Shown here in pieces: positions 1 to 10,093 of a stretch of DNA of 64,000 nt (position 1 is the stretch's first letter; the number at the start of each line of letters is the position of its first letter). This stretch comes from Phaeovulum vinaykumarii. GTDB lineage: Bacteria; Pseudomonadota; Alphaproteobacteria; Rhodobacterales; Rhodobacteraceae. The position numbers were made by a program, and so were the translations under genes. Location of the stretch: positions 1 through 64,000 of the forward strand of contig NZ_FTOM01000010.1 in the NCBI RefSeq assembly GCF_900156695.1, given 5' to 3'. The notes below the pieces were generated by a model that was not told the origin of the DNA, searched no databases, and saw only the letters and a list, made by a program, of their open reading frames with translations.

Positions 1-441
1 GGTCAGCACTCGATGCGTCCTTCCCTGGCCCGTCTGGTCCCCAGCGCCCTACAAAACACGCGCCCCCTTGTCCAGTCCCGCGCAAGGACCGCGGGGACGC
101 GCGGCGCAGGGGGATCCCGCCGTCATCACCATCGTGTCCACCCCGGCGCGAAGGCGACGGTGCGGTAACCACTGGGCGCGGGGCGGCATTGTCGGATGCG
201 CCCTGCCCCCAGCGGCAGTCCCGCCCGCGCTCTTCGTCAGGAGAAAGGCGTCAGGAGAATGGGCGGCCCGTGACCGCGCATGAAAGGGCTGTGGGCCGCA
301 GGGGGGGGAGCGGCGCAAAGACCCTCCGTTCCGCGCGGCGACCTTGCGCCCCGTGAAATCGCGGGTCTTCGGCAGCGCGAGCCCCGATCCGGCATTGAGG
401 GGAAGCCATCAAACCGGGTGCATCCCTGCCCTGGGCCCGTC

Positions 442-700
442 TCATTCCTGATGTCTGCGATCGCGGCGCCCGCGACGGCGGAGAGGACGTGCTCTTGGTG
501 TTGGCCGATCGGCGTGTCGGTCGTATCGGTGGCCCTGGCGCCAGTCCTTGAGGCAGCAAAACATGATCCCGATCGGATTGCGCCATTGGCAACGACGCTT
601 GTCCTGTCCGGCGAGCACCTTGGCGTTTTCCGCCCCGGACGCAGATCCGTATGCCCTTGTCTTTCAGTGCATCCCGATCTTTCAGTGCATCCCGAAATCC
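442..700 (-). pseudogene. IS5-family transposase C-terminal remnant, frameshifted
   Basis: On the minus strand three frames together resemble the C-terminal part of an IS5-family DDE transposase. One frame reads DALKDKGIRICVRGGKRQ, similar to the family's A-L-x-x-K-G-I-x-x-C-I-P-x-R-K segment. The next frame reads DKRRCQWRNPIGIMF followed by CLKDWRQGHRYDRHAD, which matches the conserved DKRRYxRRNxIExMFGRLKDWRRxAxRYDRC block containing the last catalytic acidic residue region. A third frame continues with HVLSAVAGAAIADI, like the family's terminal hydrophobic stretch. At least two frameshifts separate these pieces and the N-terminal two thirds are not recognisable, so it cannot be active. The family match is from memory of the motif; the frames were read directly. 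Confidence 0.75.
661..696. repeat. 18-bp tandem duplication inside the IS remnant
   Basis: Two adjacent 18-bp units (661-678 and 679-696), both beginning CTTTCAGTGCATCCCGA, differ only at the last base. In the transposase remnant this duplicates the coding sequence for Asp-Ala-Leu-Lys-Asp. It looks like a slippage event in non-selected DNA. Confidence 0.9.
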
Positions 701-892
701 GCCCACCAGCGCACCCCGAACCTTGCCGTGTCACATCTCCGACCTGGCCCACATCCCGTCGCCTGCGGTGACGCCTCCTTTCTACGCCTTTTCGCTGCTC
801 GGCGCCTTGGCGTGCGCAACCGTGCTGCGCACGGGGACAGCAGAGCGCCCCGATGACGCTGGCACGCGCCGGCGACAGCGAGCCAGCGCCAC

Positions 893-928
893 GGCTTGTC
901 ATCGCACGGGGGCTTGTCATCGCACGTT
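893..928. repeat. Second 18-bp tandem duplication
   Basis: Two adjacent 18-bp units (893-910 and 911-928) share the first 16 bases, GGCTTGTCATCGCACG. The unit is unrelated in sequence to the duplication at 661-696 but has the same length and lies in the same decayed region. Confidence 0.85.
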
Positions 929-1065
929 CCCTGTCGCCCCGCGCCGGGCATGACCTGCCAGACATCACGATGCAACGACGCGCGCGCAACCGGCGCGCGT
1001 CTGCCTGGGTTCCATGCTCAGACGCGCGCAGATCCTTTACGCGGCCTGAACGCGCAGGATGCGCG

Positions 1066-1596
1066 TCAGAACAATTCGACCTCGTTGCCGGCGGTCTTGG
1101 GCGGTTCCTCCCGCAGGCGGGCGTCGTCGAGAAGCCGCTGGCGCGCGCGCCCGGTTTCGGGCCAGAATTCGACGCGCCGCGCAGAGGTGCCGCCCAGGCT
1201 TTCGCCGACACAGACGATGCCTTCGCGGCGCAGGAAATCCCGCACGAAGACCGCGTTCTTCGCACCGACATCGGACAGCCCCTCGATCATCCGGGCGCCG
1301 CCGAAGATCTTGGCCTTCAGCCGGTCACGCCGCGCGCCCTGCTTGGTCAGCGCGTTGATGAGAAGCTCCATGGCGTTCACCCCGAAGCTGGCGACCTGAA
1401 CGCCCTGGGTCGAGCCTTCGGGCAGCAGGAAGTGGTTCATGCCCCCGACGCCGGCCTGTTCGTCGAACAGACAGGTGGCCACGCACGAGCCGAGGATCGT
1501 GGTCAGCGAGCCCCCCGATCCGTCGCCGATTGCGAATTCGCCTTGGGTGATATGCCTCGGGCGGCCTGGTTTGTTGAAATGCATGCTCATGCGCAC
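1066..1596 (-). CDS. cheD: CheD, chemoreceptor glutamine deamidase
   Basis: A 176-residue protein. CheD deamidates specific glutamines of methyl-accepting chemotaxis proteins in the cytoplasm and so sets the number of methylation sites. The catalytic Cys38 lies in LGSCVATCL and His55 in GGMNHFLLPE; the 17-residue spacing equals that of the characterised Cys27/His44 pair of Thermotoga CheD. The length is slightly above the usual 155-165 residues. The start overlaps the end of cheB by 10 bp, so translation is probably coupled. It is the last gene of an mcp-cheB-cheD unit read leftwards; beyond it lies only decayed DNA. Confidence 0.93.
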   Translation of the reverse strand: MRMSMHFNKPGRPRHITQGEFAIGDGSGGSLTTILGSCVATCLFDEQAGVGGMNHFLLPEGSTQGVQVASFGVNAMELLINALTKQGARRDRLKAKIFGGARMIEGLSDVGAKNAVFVRDFLRREGIVCVGESLGGTSARRVEFWPETGRARQRLLDDARLREEPPKTAGNEVELF

Positions 1597-2663
1597 AACC
1601 CTCGAGAACCGGCATCGGAGGCGCGCATGCGGCGGGCGGACGCGGCGCGATCCTTGCAGGTCAGTGTCAGAATTTCCTCGGAAATCCGCGTGATCGGCAC
1701 GGCAACCGAGGCGGCCCCGATCTCGAGGGCCGCGCGCGGCATCCCGAACACGACCGAACTGGCCTCGTCCTGGGCGATGCAGTTTGCCCCGGCTTCGCGC
1801 ATCCGCAGCATCCCTTCGGCGCCGTCACGCCCCATGCCGGTCAGCATCACGCAGACCGACTGTTTGGCGATCGACAGCGCGGAATCGAACATCACTTCGA
1901 CCGACGGGCGGTGTCCATTGCGCTTTTCCGAAGCGAGCAGATGGCAGGCCGGGGCGCGGTCACCGCGCACCGCCAGGTGATATTCTCCACCCGGCGCGAT
2001 ATAGACATGGCCCTGCTTGAGCATCGCACCTTCGGTGGCCAGCTGCACCTCGGGCGCCACGCGGGGATTGAGCCGCGCGGCGAAGCTGGCCAGGAAGCCC
2101 GCCGGCATATGCTGGGTGATGAGCGTCGGCGGACAATCCTTGGGATAGCCCGCAAGAACCGTTTCAAGCGCATCGACGCCACCGGTCGAGGAGCCGATGA
2201 AGACATAGCGGCCGTTCCAGCGAAAGCTGGTCGCCGGCGCGATGGCCGGACGCGCACCCGGCCGCATCAGCCGCGCGCCGGCCGCTGCAACCAGAATATC
2301 GGGCAGGCTGGCGAAGCTGTCCGCCGTCGTCGGGCCGGCGCTCTTGCCGATACATTCCACCGCCCCGAGCGACAGCGCCTCGAGTGCGGCGGTCGATCCA
2401 CGGTGGGTCTCGCTCGAGACCATAACCACGGGCATCGGCCGCAGCCGCATCAGTTTTTCGAGAAATTCCAGCCCGTTCATGCGCGGCATCTCGACATCGA
2501 GCGTGATAACATCGGGATTGAGCGCCTTGATCTTCTCGCGGGCCTCGTAGGCGTCGCAGGCCTCACCGACGACATCGAGACGGGGGTCTTCCCTGAGCCG
2601 GAGGCGGATCAGCTGGCGGATGGTAGCAGAATCGTCCACGATCAGGACCTTGACCGGTCTCAT
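1587..2663 (-). CDS. cheB: CheB, chemotaxis response regulator methylesterase
   Basis: A 358-residue two-domain protein. Residues 1-125 form a receiver (acidic pair D10/D11 in LIVDDSATIRQ, phospho-acceptor D56 in ITLDVEMPRMNG). Residues 150-345 form the methylesterase with catalytic S159 (IGSSTGGVDAL), H185 (ITQHMPAGF) and D280 (LTGMGRDGAEGM). When phosphorylated by CheA it demethylates or deamidates chemoreceptors, giving adaptation. It lies 54 bp after the chemoreceptor gene, whose product ends in a CheB/CheR-type tether. No cheA, cheW, cheY or cheR is present in the window, so the other partners must be encoded elsewhere. Confidence 0.95.
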   Translation of the reverse strand: MRPVKVLIVDDSATIRQLIRLRLREDPRLDVVGEACDAYEAREKIKALNPDVITLDVEMPRMNGLEFLEKLMRLRPMPVVMVSSETHRGSTAALEALSLGAVECIGKSAGPTTADSFASLPDILVAAAGARLMRPGARPAIAPATSFRWNGRYVFIGSSTGGVDALETVLAGYPKDCPPTLITQHMPAGFLASFAARLNPRVAPEVQLATEGAMLKQGHVYIAPGGEYHLAVRGDRAPACHLLASEKRNGHRPSVEVMFDSALSIAKQSVCVMLTGMGRDGAEGMLRMREAGANCIAQDEASSVVFGMPRAALEIGAASVAVPITRISEEILTLTCKDRAASARRMRASDAGSRGLCA

Positions 2664-2717
2664 ATTGTCACTCCTTCACGAAATTCCAGGCCTCGGCGGT
2701 GGTGGCCTCTTGGCGCA

Positions 2718-5700
2718 TCAAAAATCTTCCCAGTCATCCGACGCGGGGGCGGCCGCTGTCGCCGTGCGCGCCCCACCGCCGCTCATCGCGCGCGGCGGAG
2801 GCGGCGGGGCCACCTTGGCGGCGGGCGGTGCGGGCTTGCGCGCGGCAGGGACCGCTTCGGGAGCGCTGCGAACCGGTTTGGGGCTGGGCTTCGGGGCACT
2901 GGGCGCCTTGGCGGCCGGCGCCACCTTCTTGGCCGGACGAGCGGGCGCGGTCCCCCCGGTGCGGAAGCGCGAGGTTGCCTCGCTCAGGTTTTCGGCCGAA
3001 CGGCTCAGCGAATGGCTGGCGGCGGTGGTTTCCTCGAACATGGCGGCGTTCTGCTGCGTGACCTGATCGAGCTGGTTCACCGCAACGTTGATCTCGGCCA
3101 GCCCCGAGGATTGCTCCTGAGACGAGGCCGCGATTTCGGAGACACGCGCCGAGACATCGTTGACGGCGGCCAGGATCTTCTTGAGTGCAGAGCCGGCTTC
3201 GCCCACCAGATCGACGCCCTTGCGCACCTGCGAGGACGAGGTGGAGATCAGCGCGTCGATCTCGCGCGCGGCCTCGGACGAGCGCTGCGCCAGCGCCCGG
3301 ACCTCGGAGGCGACCACCGCAAAGCCGCGTCCCGCTTCGCCCGCCCGCGCCGCCTCGACGCCGGCATTGAGCGCCAGGAGGTTGGTCTGGAAGGCGATGT
3401 CGTCGATGACCGAAATGATCTTGGAAATCTGGGTCGAGGAGTTTTCGATCTCGCCCATGGCGGTGACGGCCTGTTCGACGACCACGCCCGAAGCTTCGGC
3501 ATTGGCGCGGGTTTCGGAGACCACGCGGTTGGCTTCATTGGCGCCGGCGGCCGAGGATTTCACGGATTCGGTCAGTTCATTCAGCGCGGCGGCCGTTTCC
3601 TCGAGGGTGGCGGCCTGCTGCTCGGTGCGCCGCGAAAGATCTTCGGCGGCATTCGAGATCTCGCGGCTTTCGCCTTCGATCTCGATGGCGTTCTCGATGA
3701 CGGTCTCGATGGCGCGGCGCAGGTTCTGTGCGGCCGTGTTGAAGTCAGCGCGCAGCTGTTCGTATTCGTCCGAGAAACGCGTGTCGATATGGGCCGAGAG
3801 ATCGCCCTCGGACAGCTGCGTGAGGCCCTTGCGCAGAGCGTCGACAACCACCGCCTGGGCGCGGCTGAGTTCAAGGCGCGAGTCTTCGGCGGCCTTGAGC
3901 TTGCGCTGTTCCTCGGTGACGTCATTGGCCATCATGACGATCTTGAGCGTCAGGCCGCGGCGGTCGAGCACGTTGGTGATGGAGCCGTCGAAGATGCGGT
4001 CCTGGCCGTCGGCGCCTTGCGCGATGAAGCGCCCGCTGAGCGATTCCTCACGCGCAACCAGTTCCGAGATCGCGGGTTGCGAGGCGTCGGGATCGGCCGG
4101 GTCGACGAAGCGCAGGAAGCGATCGACCGCCGCACCCTTCATCGCGTCGGCCGGGCTGCCCATGGCCGTCACCAGGTTGTCGTTGGCCGACATCAGTTTC
4201 CAGTCGGCATCGAATTCGGCGATCAGCTGGTTGCGGTCGATGGCTTTCAGCACCGAACGGTTCATCCGTTCCTCGGTCACGTCGCGCCATTCGATCACCA
4301 GCCCGATGCGCCGGTCGTCGCGGATGACTTCGGAGATGTTCAGGATCATGCGCGCCTGACCGACGATGATATCGGCGCGATAGGGCAGGTTTTCCGAACG
4401 CGACAGGAAGGCCCGGATCCGCCCGTTGTCATTGTGGAAAATGTCCATGCTCTGACCCAGCAGACGGTCGGGGTCGATCTCCGGGGTCACGGTGCGGAAA
4501 TCGTCGATCCGGCCACGGATCAGGTCGGTGACAGCGGTGTTGTAGTAATTGATCACGAAGTCGGGGTTGACCATCATCATCGCCGCCGAGCTTCCCTCGA
4601 AGGCAGCACCCTTCAGCGCGGCATCCTGGGCAAGATCCTCGTTGCGCGCCATCTCGAAGCGGAAATCGTCGAGCGCGCGGGCAATCTCACCCACCTCGTC
4701 GCGACGGTCGGCATGCGGCACCTCAACCTCGAGCTGGCGGGCGGAAATGGCATGCAGGGCGCCGCCCACGGCTTTCAGCGGGCGCGCGATCGAGCGCGAC
4801 ATCAGATAGGCAAGCACCATCAGCGCGCCCATGACCCAGATCGCCTGCATCATCAGTTCGCGCCCCAATTCGGTCGCGGGCGCGAACAATTCGTCGGTGC
4901 CCTGCTCGACGACCAGCGCGTAATCGGTCCCGAAGAGGTTGAGCTTGTCGACCGACAGCACCGCGGGACGGCCGTCATGGCCTTCGCCGAAGAAGGTCGC
5001 CTTCTCGCCCGACAGACCGCGGCGCACGGCCTCGGTGTCGATCGAGATGTTCAGCATGGTCGGCGCTTCCGACAGCCGCAGGTTGTTGTGCACCAGGCGA
5101 TCTTCGGGGACCAGATAGCCTTGCCCGGTCTCGCCCAGCCCCCGCGGACGGCTGAGCACGGCGTCGATCACGTCATTGCTGATCTGCACGGCAAAGACAC
5201 CCAGAAGACGACCGCCGCGGGTCTTGACCGGCGCGGCCAGAAAGGCCGCCGGGGCCCCGGCCGAAGGCGCATAGGTCTCGAAATGGCTTTCGACCAGATC
5301 CTGTTCGGGGTTTTCCAGCACCGATCGCGCCACATGGGCCAGTTCGCTGTCGCGCCAGCGCCCGCTGAGCAGGTTGGTGCCGAAATCGGCCTCTTTTGAG
5401 ACGGTGAAGACGATGTTGCCCTCGGGGTCGATCAGGAAGATGTCGTGATAGCCCTTCTGATAGCGCAGATCGCGCAGCACGGGCTGATAGCGGCGGTGAA
5501 TGATGCCGTATTCGTCGGGCTCGCCGGGATAGTCGAGCTTCTCGCGCTGACCCAGGGGATGGGGATTGCCGCTTTGGTAATTGCTGTCGAAATAGGCGGC
5601 GCGGTCGCCCTCGATCCGGTTCCAGGCCGACAGGAATTCGCGCATCGCGCGCTCGGCCTGAAGGCTGCCCGCCTGGGTTTTCACATCCACGCGCAGGCCG

Positions 5701-5891
5701 TTCTGCCAGGTCTCCAGTTCCCGGTGACGTTCGTCGAGGGTCGAGGCCAGTCGCTCACGACCTTGCTCCTCGAGAAGCGCCCGGGCGTTGCGATAGGAAC
5801 TGACCGAGGTGATCGCCATGGACACCGCGGCGATCAGGACCAGCATCAGCGGCAACTTGACCGTGAGCTTGAGATTGTTGAGGAACCGCAT
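2718..5891 (-). CDS. Large transmembrane methyl-accepting chemotaxis protein with two PAS domains
   Basis: A 1057-residue chemoreceptor. It has a TM helix at about 12-31, a periplasmic double-Cache-like sensor (about 35-340), a second TM near 346-365 ([17 protein letters not shown]), HAMP, two PAS-like modules (about 430-660), a further linker and the cytoplasmic signalling hairpin (tip region about 830-880, with [20 protein letters not shown]). The last about 80 residues are a Pro/Ala/Lys-rich flexible tail ending in SDDWEDF. This xWxxF terminus resembles the NWETF pentapeptide that tethers CheR and CheB in enteric receptors, consistent with cheB and cheD directly downstream. The PAS domains suggest internal redox or ligand sensing in addition to the periplasmic signal; the ligand cannot be read from sequence. 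Confidence 0.93.
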   Translation of the reverse strand: MRFLNNLKLTVKLPLMLVLIAAVSMAITSVSSYRNARALLEEQGRERLASTLDERHRELETWQNGLRVDVKTQAGSLQAERAMREFLSAWNRIEGDRAAYFDSNYQSGNPHPLGQREKLDYPGEPDEYGIIHRRYQPVLRDLRYQKGYHDIFLIDPEGNIVFTVSKEADFGTNLLSGRWRDSELAHVARSVLENPEQDLVESHFETYAPSAGAPAAFLAAPVKTRGGRLLGVFAVQISNDVIDAVLSRPRGLGETGQGYLVPEDRLVHNNLRLSEAPTMLNISIDTEAVRRGLSGEKATFFGEGHDGRPAVLSVDKLNLFGTDYALVVEQGTDELFAPATELGRELMMQAIWVMGALMVLAYLMSRSIARPLKAVGGALHAISARQLEVEVPHADRRDEVGEIARALDDFRFEMARNEDLAQDAALKGAAFEGSSAAMMMVNPDFVINYYNTAVTDLIRGRIDDFRTVTPEIDPDRLLGQSMDIFHNDNGRIRAFLSRSENLPYRADIIVGQARMILNISEVIRDDRRIGLVIEWRDVTEERMNRSVLKAIDRNQLIAEFDADWKLMSANDNLVTAMGSPADAMKGAAVDRFLRFVDPADPDASQPAISELVAREESLSGRFIAQGADGQDRIFDGSITNVLDRRGLTLKIVMMANDVTEEQRKLKAAEDSRLELSRAQAVVVDALRKGLTQLSEGDLSAHIDTRFSDEYEQLRADFNTAAQNLRRAIETVIENAIEIEGESREISNAAEDLSRRTEQQAATLEETAAALNELTESVKSSAAGANEANRVVSETRANAEASGVVVEQAVTAMGEIENSSTQISKIISVIDDIAFQTNLLALNAGVEAARAGEAGRGFAVVASEVRALAQRSSEAAREIDALISTSSSQVRKGVDLVGEAGSALKKILAAVNDVSARVSEIAASSQEQSSGLAEINVAVNQLDQVTQQNAAMFEETTAASHSLSRSAENLSEATSRFRTGGTAPARPAKKVAPAAKAPSAPKPSPKPVRSAPEAVPAARKPAPPAAKVAPPPPPRAMSGGGARTATAAAPASDDWEDF

Positions 5892-6078
5892 CTTCTACTC
5901 CGACTTGCCCCTTAACGGGCGCACTCATCTGTGAAAACGACCCCAAACAGGGTCACGTCATTCCGCCCGAGACTGCGTGCAAGTGCTGAAGATATGCTTA
6001 AGTGCGTTTCTAAACTGGCGCGCCAGATCCCGCGCTTTTTCAACGTATAGACGTCGATGGCGTGCGGGGCGCGCGCGC

Positions 6079-6840
6079 TCAGAGCATGCCGGTCAGGCCG
6101 GTGCGCGTGCGGCGCAGCGCCCGAAGAAAAGGCGATCCGGAAAAGCCCGCCAGCGGTCCGGCCGCATCGCGCGCGCGTGCAGCGCGCAATTCGGCGCGCG
6201 CATCAACGGCCGGAAGCAGCGCGGCCCGCAGCGGCCAGGCGGCAGGCAGAAGCGCGTCCCCCGCCCGATCCAGCCGCGCCAGCCCCTGTTGCGCCAGATC
6301 GGTGATTCGCGGCCCCGCGGGCGCAAGACCGGGCCGCCCGCGCGCGTCAAGCTCGGGCAATGCGGCCAACCATCCGCCCAGGGCCGCCGCCGCCCCCAGA
6401 TCGACGAGGGCCGCCCCCCCGTCACAGCCCAGCGCCGCCGCCGCCGCCCGCATGACACCGCCGCCCGTGGCCTCGAGATAGGCCCAAAGATCCTCGGCGC
6501 GCGCGAAGGGGCTGTCGGGGTGGCAATCGCGGCGGCGGGCTTCGGCCACGCCCAGAAGCGCTGCGCGCACCTTGGCCGGGCCCTCAAACAGCGCCGCCAG
6601 CGCCGGGGGGGCATTGGCCGGAAGATCGGGGGCCGCCAGCCGGTCGATCCACCATTGCAGGCGCATTTCGGCCAGAAGCGGCTCGCGCGCGGCCCAAGGC
6701 GCACGCGCCAGCTCCAGATTGACCGCATAGACCGGCCAGAGCGCGGGCCGCAGAGCGGCGGGCGCGGCCATCGTGGCGGCGAACCGCAAGGGGTCGCCCG
6801 CCTCGACCTGCGCCGCGATCGGGGCCAGATCCGCGCTCAT
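6079..6840 (-). CDS. Squalene/phytoene synthase-like protein (NDUFAF6-like)
   Basis: A 253-residue protein with the trans-isoprenyl synthase (squalene/phytoene synthase) fold signature, for example LRPALWPVYAVNLELAR and AEMRLQWWIDRL. I do not see the aspartate-rich DDxxD motifs needed to bind prenyl diphosphate, so it is more like the non-catalytic NDUFAF6-type branch linked in mitochondria to complex I assembly. Its ATG overlaps the cimA TGA (ATGA), indicating translational coupling, although no metabolic link to isoleucine synthesis is evident. The function is inferred from family resemblance only. Confidence 0.7.
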   Translation of the reverse strand: MSADLAPIAAQVEAGDPLRFAATMAAPAALRPALWPVYAVNLELARAPWAAREPLLAEMRLQWWIDRLAAPDLPANAPPALAALFEGPAKVRAALLGVAEARRRDCHPDSPFARAEDLWAYLEATGGGVMRAAAAALGCDGGAALVDLGAAAALGGWLAALPELDARGRPGLAPAGPRITDLAQQGLARLDRAGDALLPAAWPLRAALLPAVDARAELRAARARDAAGPLAGFSGSPFLRALRRTRTGLTGML

Positions 6841-8459
6841 CCGACCGGGGTCGCGCCGTCGCGCAGAAGCTTCCAGTTCACCGCATCCAGAAGCGCCTCG
6901 AAGCTGGCATCGACGATGTTGGGCGACACCCCCACCGTGGACCAGCGTCGGCCCTGCCCGTCCTCGCTGTCGATGATGACGCGGGTCACGGCATCGGTGC
7001 CGCCTTGCGTGATGCGCACGCGGAAATCGACCAGCTTCATGTCGTCGATGCAGGATTGATAGGGCCCCAGATCCTTGCCCAGCGCCTTTGAAAGCGCGTT
7101 GACCGGGCCGCGGTCGGTGCCGTCCTCGCCCAGGCTTTCCGACACCGACAAGGACCGGTGCCCGTCGATCTGGACGACCACCACCGCCTCGGACAGGGTC
7201 TTGATCTCGGCACCCACGCGCCGCCGCTCGACCGTGACGCGATAGCGCGTGACGTCGAAGAAGCGCGGCAGAAGGCCCAGTTCGGCCCGCGCGACCAGCT
7301 CGAAGCTGGCCTGCGCGCCGTCATAGGCATAGCCCTGATCCTCGCGCGTCTTGATGGTGTCAAGAATGCGCGCCAGCCGCGGGTCGTCGCGCGCGATGGC
7401 GATCCCCGCCGCCGCGAGACGCGCGCGCAGGTTCGACTGGCCGGCTTGGTTCGACATCGGGATCAGGCGGGTGTTGCCAACCGTCTCGGGGGGGATGTGC
7501 TCATAGCTCGACGGATCCTTGAGGATCGCCGAGGCATGCAGCCCCGCCTTGTGGGCAAAGGCGCTGGCCCCGACATAGGGCGCCGAGCGCAACGGCACCC
7601 GGTTCAGGATATCGTCAAGCATCCGGCTGACGCGGGTCAGCCCCGCCAGCGCCTCGGGGGTGATGCCGGTCTCCAGCGTCTCGGCGAAGGGCGGCTTGAG
7701 CAGAAGCGTCGGGATCAGCGCGGTCAGGTTGGCGTTGCCGCAGCGTTCGCCCAGCCCGTTCAGCGTGCCCTGCACCTGCCGCGCCCCCGCCGCGATCGCC
7801 GCCAGAGAACCCGCCACTGCATTGCCGGTGTCGTCATGGCAATGGATGCCCAGCTGGCGGCCCGGAATGCCCGCGGCGATGACCTCGGCGGTGATGCGCC
7901 CGATCTCGTCGGGCAGCGTGCCGCCGTTGGTGTCGCAGAGCACGATCCAGGCGGCCCCGGCCTCGCGCGCGGCCATCAGGCAGGCCAGCGCATGGGCGCG
8001 GTCGTGTTTCCAGCCGTCGAAGAAATGCTCGGCGTCGAACAGCGCCTCGCGCCCCAGGCCGCGGATATGCGCGATCGACGATCCGATCGCATCCAGGTTG
8101 TCCGCGGCGCTGATGCCCAGCGCGCCCTCGACCTGGCCCAGATGCGTCTTGCCGACGATGCAGACGGCGGGCGTGCCGGCGTTGATCACCGCGGCCAGCA
8201 CATCGTCATTGGCCGCCGAGCGGCCCGCGCGCTTGGTCATGCCAAAGGCGGTGAAGGTGGCGCGGGTCTGCGGCGCCTGGGCGAAGAAATCGCTGTCGGT
8301 GGGGTTGGCGCCGGGCCAGCCGCCTTCGATGTAATCGACGCCCAGCGCATCCAGCGCGCGCGCGATCTGGACCTTCTCGGAGACCGAGAACTGCACGCCC
8401 TGCGTCTGCTGCCCGTCGCGCAAGGTGGTGTCGTAGATGAAAAGGCGCTCGCGGATCAT
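6837..8459 (-). CDS. cimA: (R)-citramalate synthase
   Basis: A 540-residue enzyme of the DRE-TIM metallolyase family. It condenses acetyl-CoA with pyruvate to citramalate, the first step of the threonine-independent route to isoleucine. The N-terminal catalytic barrel has YDTTLRDGQQTQGV near residue 10, GIHCHDDTGNAVAGSL (metal-binding His pair) and NGLGERCGNANL; a LeuA-type dimerisation/regulatory domain follows from about residue 395. An open frame continues 46 codons further upstream, but that extension is compositionally a shadow of the cysS end; ATG at 8459 begins the conserved MIRERLFIYDTTLR and was chosen. It lies 55 bp after cysS and overlaps the next gene by 4 bp. Confidence 0.92.
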   Translation of the reverse strand: MIRERLFIYDTTLRDGQQTQGVQFSVSEKVQIARALDALGVDYIEGGWPGANPTDSDFFAQAPQTRATFTAFGMTKRAGRSAANDDVLAAVINAGTPAVCIVGKTHLGQVEGALGISAADNLDAIGSSIAHIRGLGREALFDAEHFFDGWKHDRAHALACLMAAREAGAAWIVLCDTNGGTLPDEIGRITAEVIAAGIPGRQLGIHCHDDTGNAVAGSLAAIAAGARQVQGTLNGLGERCGNANLTALIPTLLLKPPFAETLETGITPEALAGLTRVSRMLDDILNRVPLRSAPYVGASAFAHKAGLHASAILKDPSSYEHIPPETVGNTRLIPMSNQAGQSNLRARLAAAGIAIARDDPRLARILDTIKTREDQGYAYDGAQASFELVARAELGLLPRFFDVTRYRVTVERRRVGAEIKTLSEAVVVVQIDGHRSLSVSESLGEDGTDRGPVNALSKALGKDLGPYQSCIDDMKLVDFRVRITQGGTDAVTRVIIDSEDGQGRRWSTVGVSPNIVDASFEALLDAVNWKLLRDGATPVG

Positions 8460-8514
8460 CACGTGGCCTCCGCGCGTCGGGCGCAGGCGCGCCACCGGGG
8501 TCTCAGGGCGCCCA

Positions 8515-9900
8515 TCACAGCCCCTCCAGCTTCGCGGCGTCGAAATTCGGGCCGGGCAGAAGCTCGACCCCCGCCTTCGACATCCGCACCTCGACACCCG
8601 CCGCCACCAGCGCCGATTTCAGCGCATCCACGGGGGCGAAATCCTTGGTGTCCATGGCCTTGACGCGCAGGTCGGCCAGCTTCGCGGCCAGATCCGACAG
8701 ATCGGCCTCGGGCGCTGCGGCCCAATCGCCCATGCCCGCCTCGAGAAGCCCCAGGAGCCGGGCCGAGGCCACCAGCACCGCCGGATCCGCGATCCGGTGC
8801 AACGCCGCAATGGCGCCCGCCGTGTTCAGGTCGTCACAGAGCGCCGCGATCACCTCGGGCGCCGCGCTCGGGGCGGGGTCGATCCCCGCGCCGAGCGCCC
8901 GCCACTTGCGCAGCGTCGCCTCGGCCTGGGCCGCCTTCTCCGCGGTCCAGTCCATCGGCTTGCCGTAATGGGTCTGAAGGAACACGAACCGGATCACCTC
9001 GCCCGGAATGCCTCGGTCCAGCAGATCGCGCACGGTGAAGAAATTGCCCAGGGACTTGGACATCTTCTTGCCCTCGACCTGCAACATCTCGTTGTGCAGC
9101 CAGTAGCGCGCGAATTGCCCCTCGGGGTGGGCGCAGCAGCTCTGCGCGATCTCGTTCTCGTGGTGGGGGAATTGCAGGTCGATCCCGCCCGCGTGAATGT
9201 CGAAGGACGCCCCCAGAAGCGCGTGCGACATGGCCGAGCATTCGATATGCCAGCCGGGCCGGCCGCGGCCCCAGGGGCTGTCCCAGCCGGGAAGATCCGC
9301 GTCCGAAGGCTTCCACAGCACGAAATCCATCGGGTCTTCCTTGAAGGGCGCCACCTCGACCCGCGCGCCTGCGATCATGTCATCGACCGACCGGCCCGAC
9401 AGCGCCCCGTATTCCGTGTAGGACCGCACCCGAAACAGCACATGGCCGTCGCGGGCATAGGCATGGCCCTTCTCGACCAGATCCGCGATCATCGAGATCA
9501 TGGCGCCGATGTAATCGGTCGCGCGCGGCTCCTGCGTCGGGCGCAGCGCCCCCAGCGCATCCATGTCGGCGTGATACCAGCCGATGGTCTCCTCGGTGCG
9601 CGCGCGGATCAGCTCTTCCAGCGTGCCGGGCGCCCCCGCCTCCTTGCGCGCCAGCGCCGTGGCGTTGATCTTGTCATCCACGTCGGTGAAATTGCGCACA
9701 TAGGTGACGTGATCGGGGCCATAGACATGCCGCAGCAGCCGAAACAGCACGTCAAACACCACCACCGGGCGGGCATTGCCCAGATGCGCGCGGTCATAGA
9801 CCGTGGGCCCGCACAGATACATCCGCACATTCGCCGGATCGATCGGAACGAAGGCCTCCTTCTTGCGGGTGCGGGTATTGGTCAGACGGATCTCGGTCAT
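8515..9900 (-). CDS. cysS: Cysteinyl-tRNA synthetase
   Basis: A 461-residue class I synthetase that charges tRNA-Cys in the cytoplasm. The zinc ligand C30 ([10 protein letters not shown]), the HIGH-type motif HLGN at 39-42, the DVDDKI segment, further zinc ligands in the GWHIECSAM and [10 protein letters not shown] blocks, and KMSKS ([10 protein letters not shown], about residue 270) are all present. The open frame could start 18 codons earlier, but ATG at 9900 gives the normal [10 protein letters not shown]-terminus. It is first of a cysS-cimA-NDUFAF6-like gene run. Confidence 0.97.
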   Translation of the reverse strand: MTEIRLTNTRTRKKEAFVPIDPANVRMYLCGPTVYDRAHLGNARPVVVFDVLFRLLRHVYGPDHVTYVRNFTDVDDKINATALARKEAGAPGTLEELIRARTEETIGWYHADMDALGALRPTQEPRATDYIGAMISMIADLVEKGHAYARDGHVLFRVRSYTEYGALSGRSVDDMIAGARVEVAPFKEDPMDFVLWKPSDADLPGWDSPWGRGRPGWHIECSAMSHALLGASFDIHAGGIDLQFPHHENEIAQSCCAHPEGQFARYWLHNEMLQVEGKKMSKSLGNFFTVRDLLDRGIPGEVIRFVFLQTHYGKPMDWTAEKAAQAEATLRKWRALGAGIDPAPSAAPEVIAALCDDLNTAGAIAALHRIADPAVLVASARLLGLLEAGMGDWAAAPEADLSDLAAKLADLRVKAMDTKDFAPVDALKSALVAAGVEVRMSKAGVELLPGPNFDAAKLEGL

Positions 9901-10012
9901 CTTCGGTCCTCGGCGCGCCACAGCTCCAAAAGCTGCGAGGCGGTCTAGCACCATCCGCCCCCGAGGAAAACCGAAAGCGGCCCGACAGATCGCCGCCCAT
10001 CAGGGGCGGGAT

Positions 10013-10030
10013 CGGGGCCAACCGGCCCCG
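10013..10030. repeat. GC-rich inverted repeat between cysS and the ABC genes
   Basis: A 7-bp perfect stem CGGGGCC/GGCCCCG with an AACC loop lies in the gap downstream of the ABC operon (read on minus) and upstream of cysS. There is no T-run on either side, so it may be a weak or factor-assisted terminator. Confidence 0.4.
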
Positions 10031-10093
10031 GCGGCCGAGCGCCCCCTCGACGGGGGCCGAGGCCGCTCTCCCCCCGTCCCGCCCGATGCCGCC

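Larger units (their letters stand above)
1..1065. other. Gene-poor, decayed left end
   Basis: No convincing intact gene is seen here. Overlapping open frames exist on both strands but have the composition of GC-rich shadow frames and no recognisable domain. The recognisable content is a frame-disrupted IS5-type transposase C-terminus (442-700, minus strand) and two separate 18-bp tandem duplications. The stretch ends where the cheD stop codon begins. I infer an old insertion site undergoing decay. Confidence 0.6.

Noticed and set aside
1911-5399. A 1162-codon plus-strand open frame
   Set aside because: It is antisense to the chemoreceptor gene, is Arg/Gly/His-rich and has no domain; it is a codon-bias shadow in GC-rich DNA.
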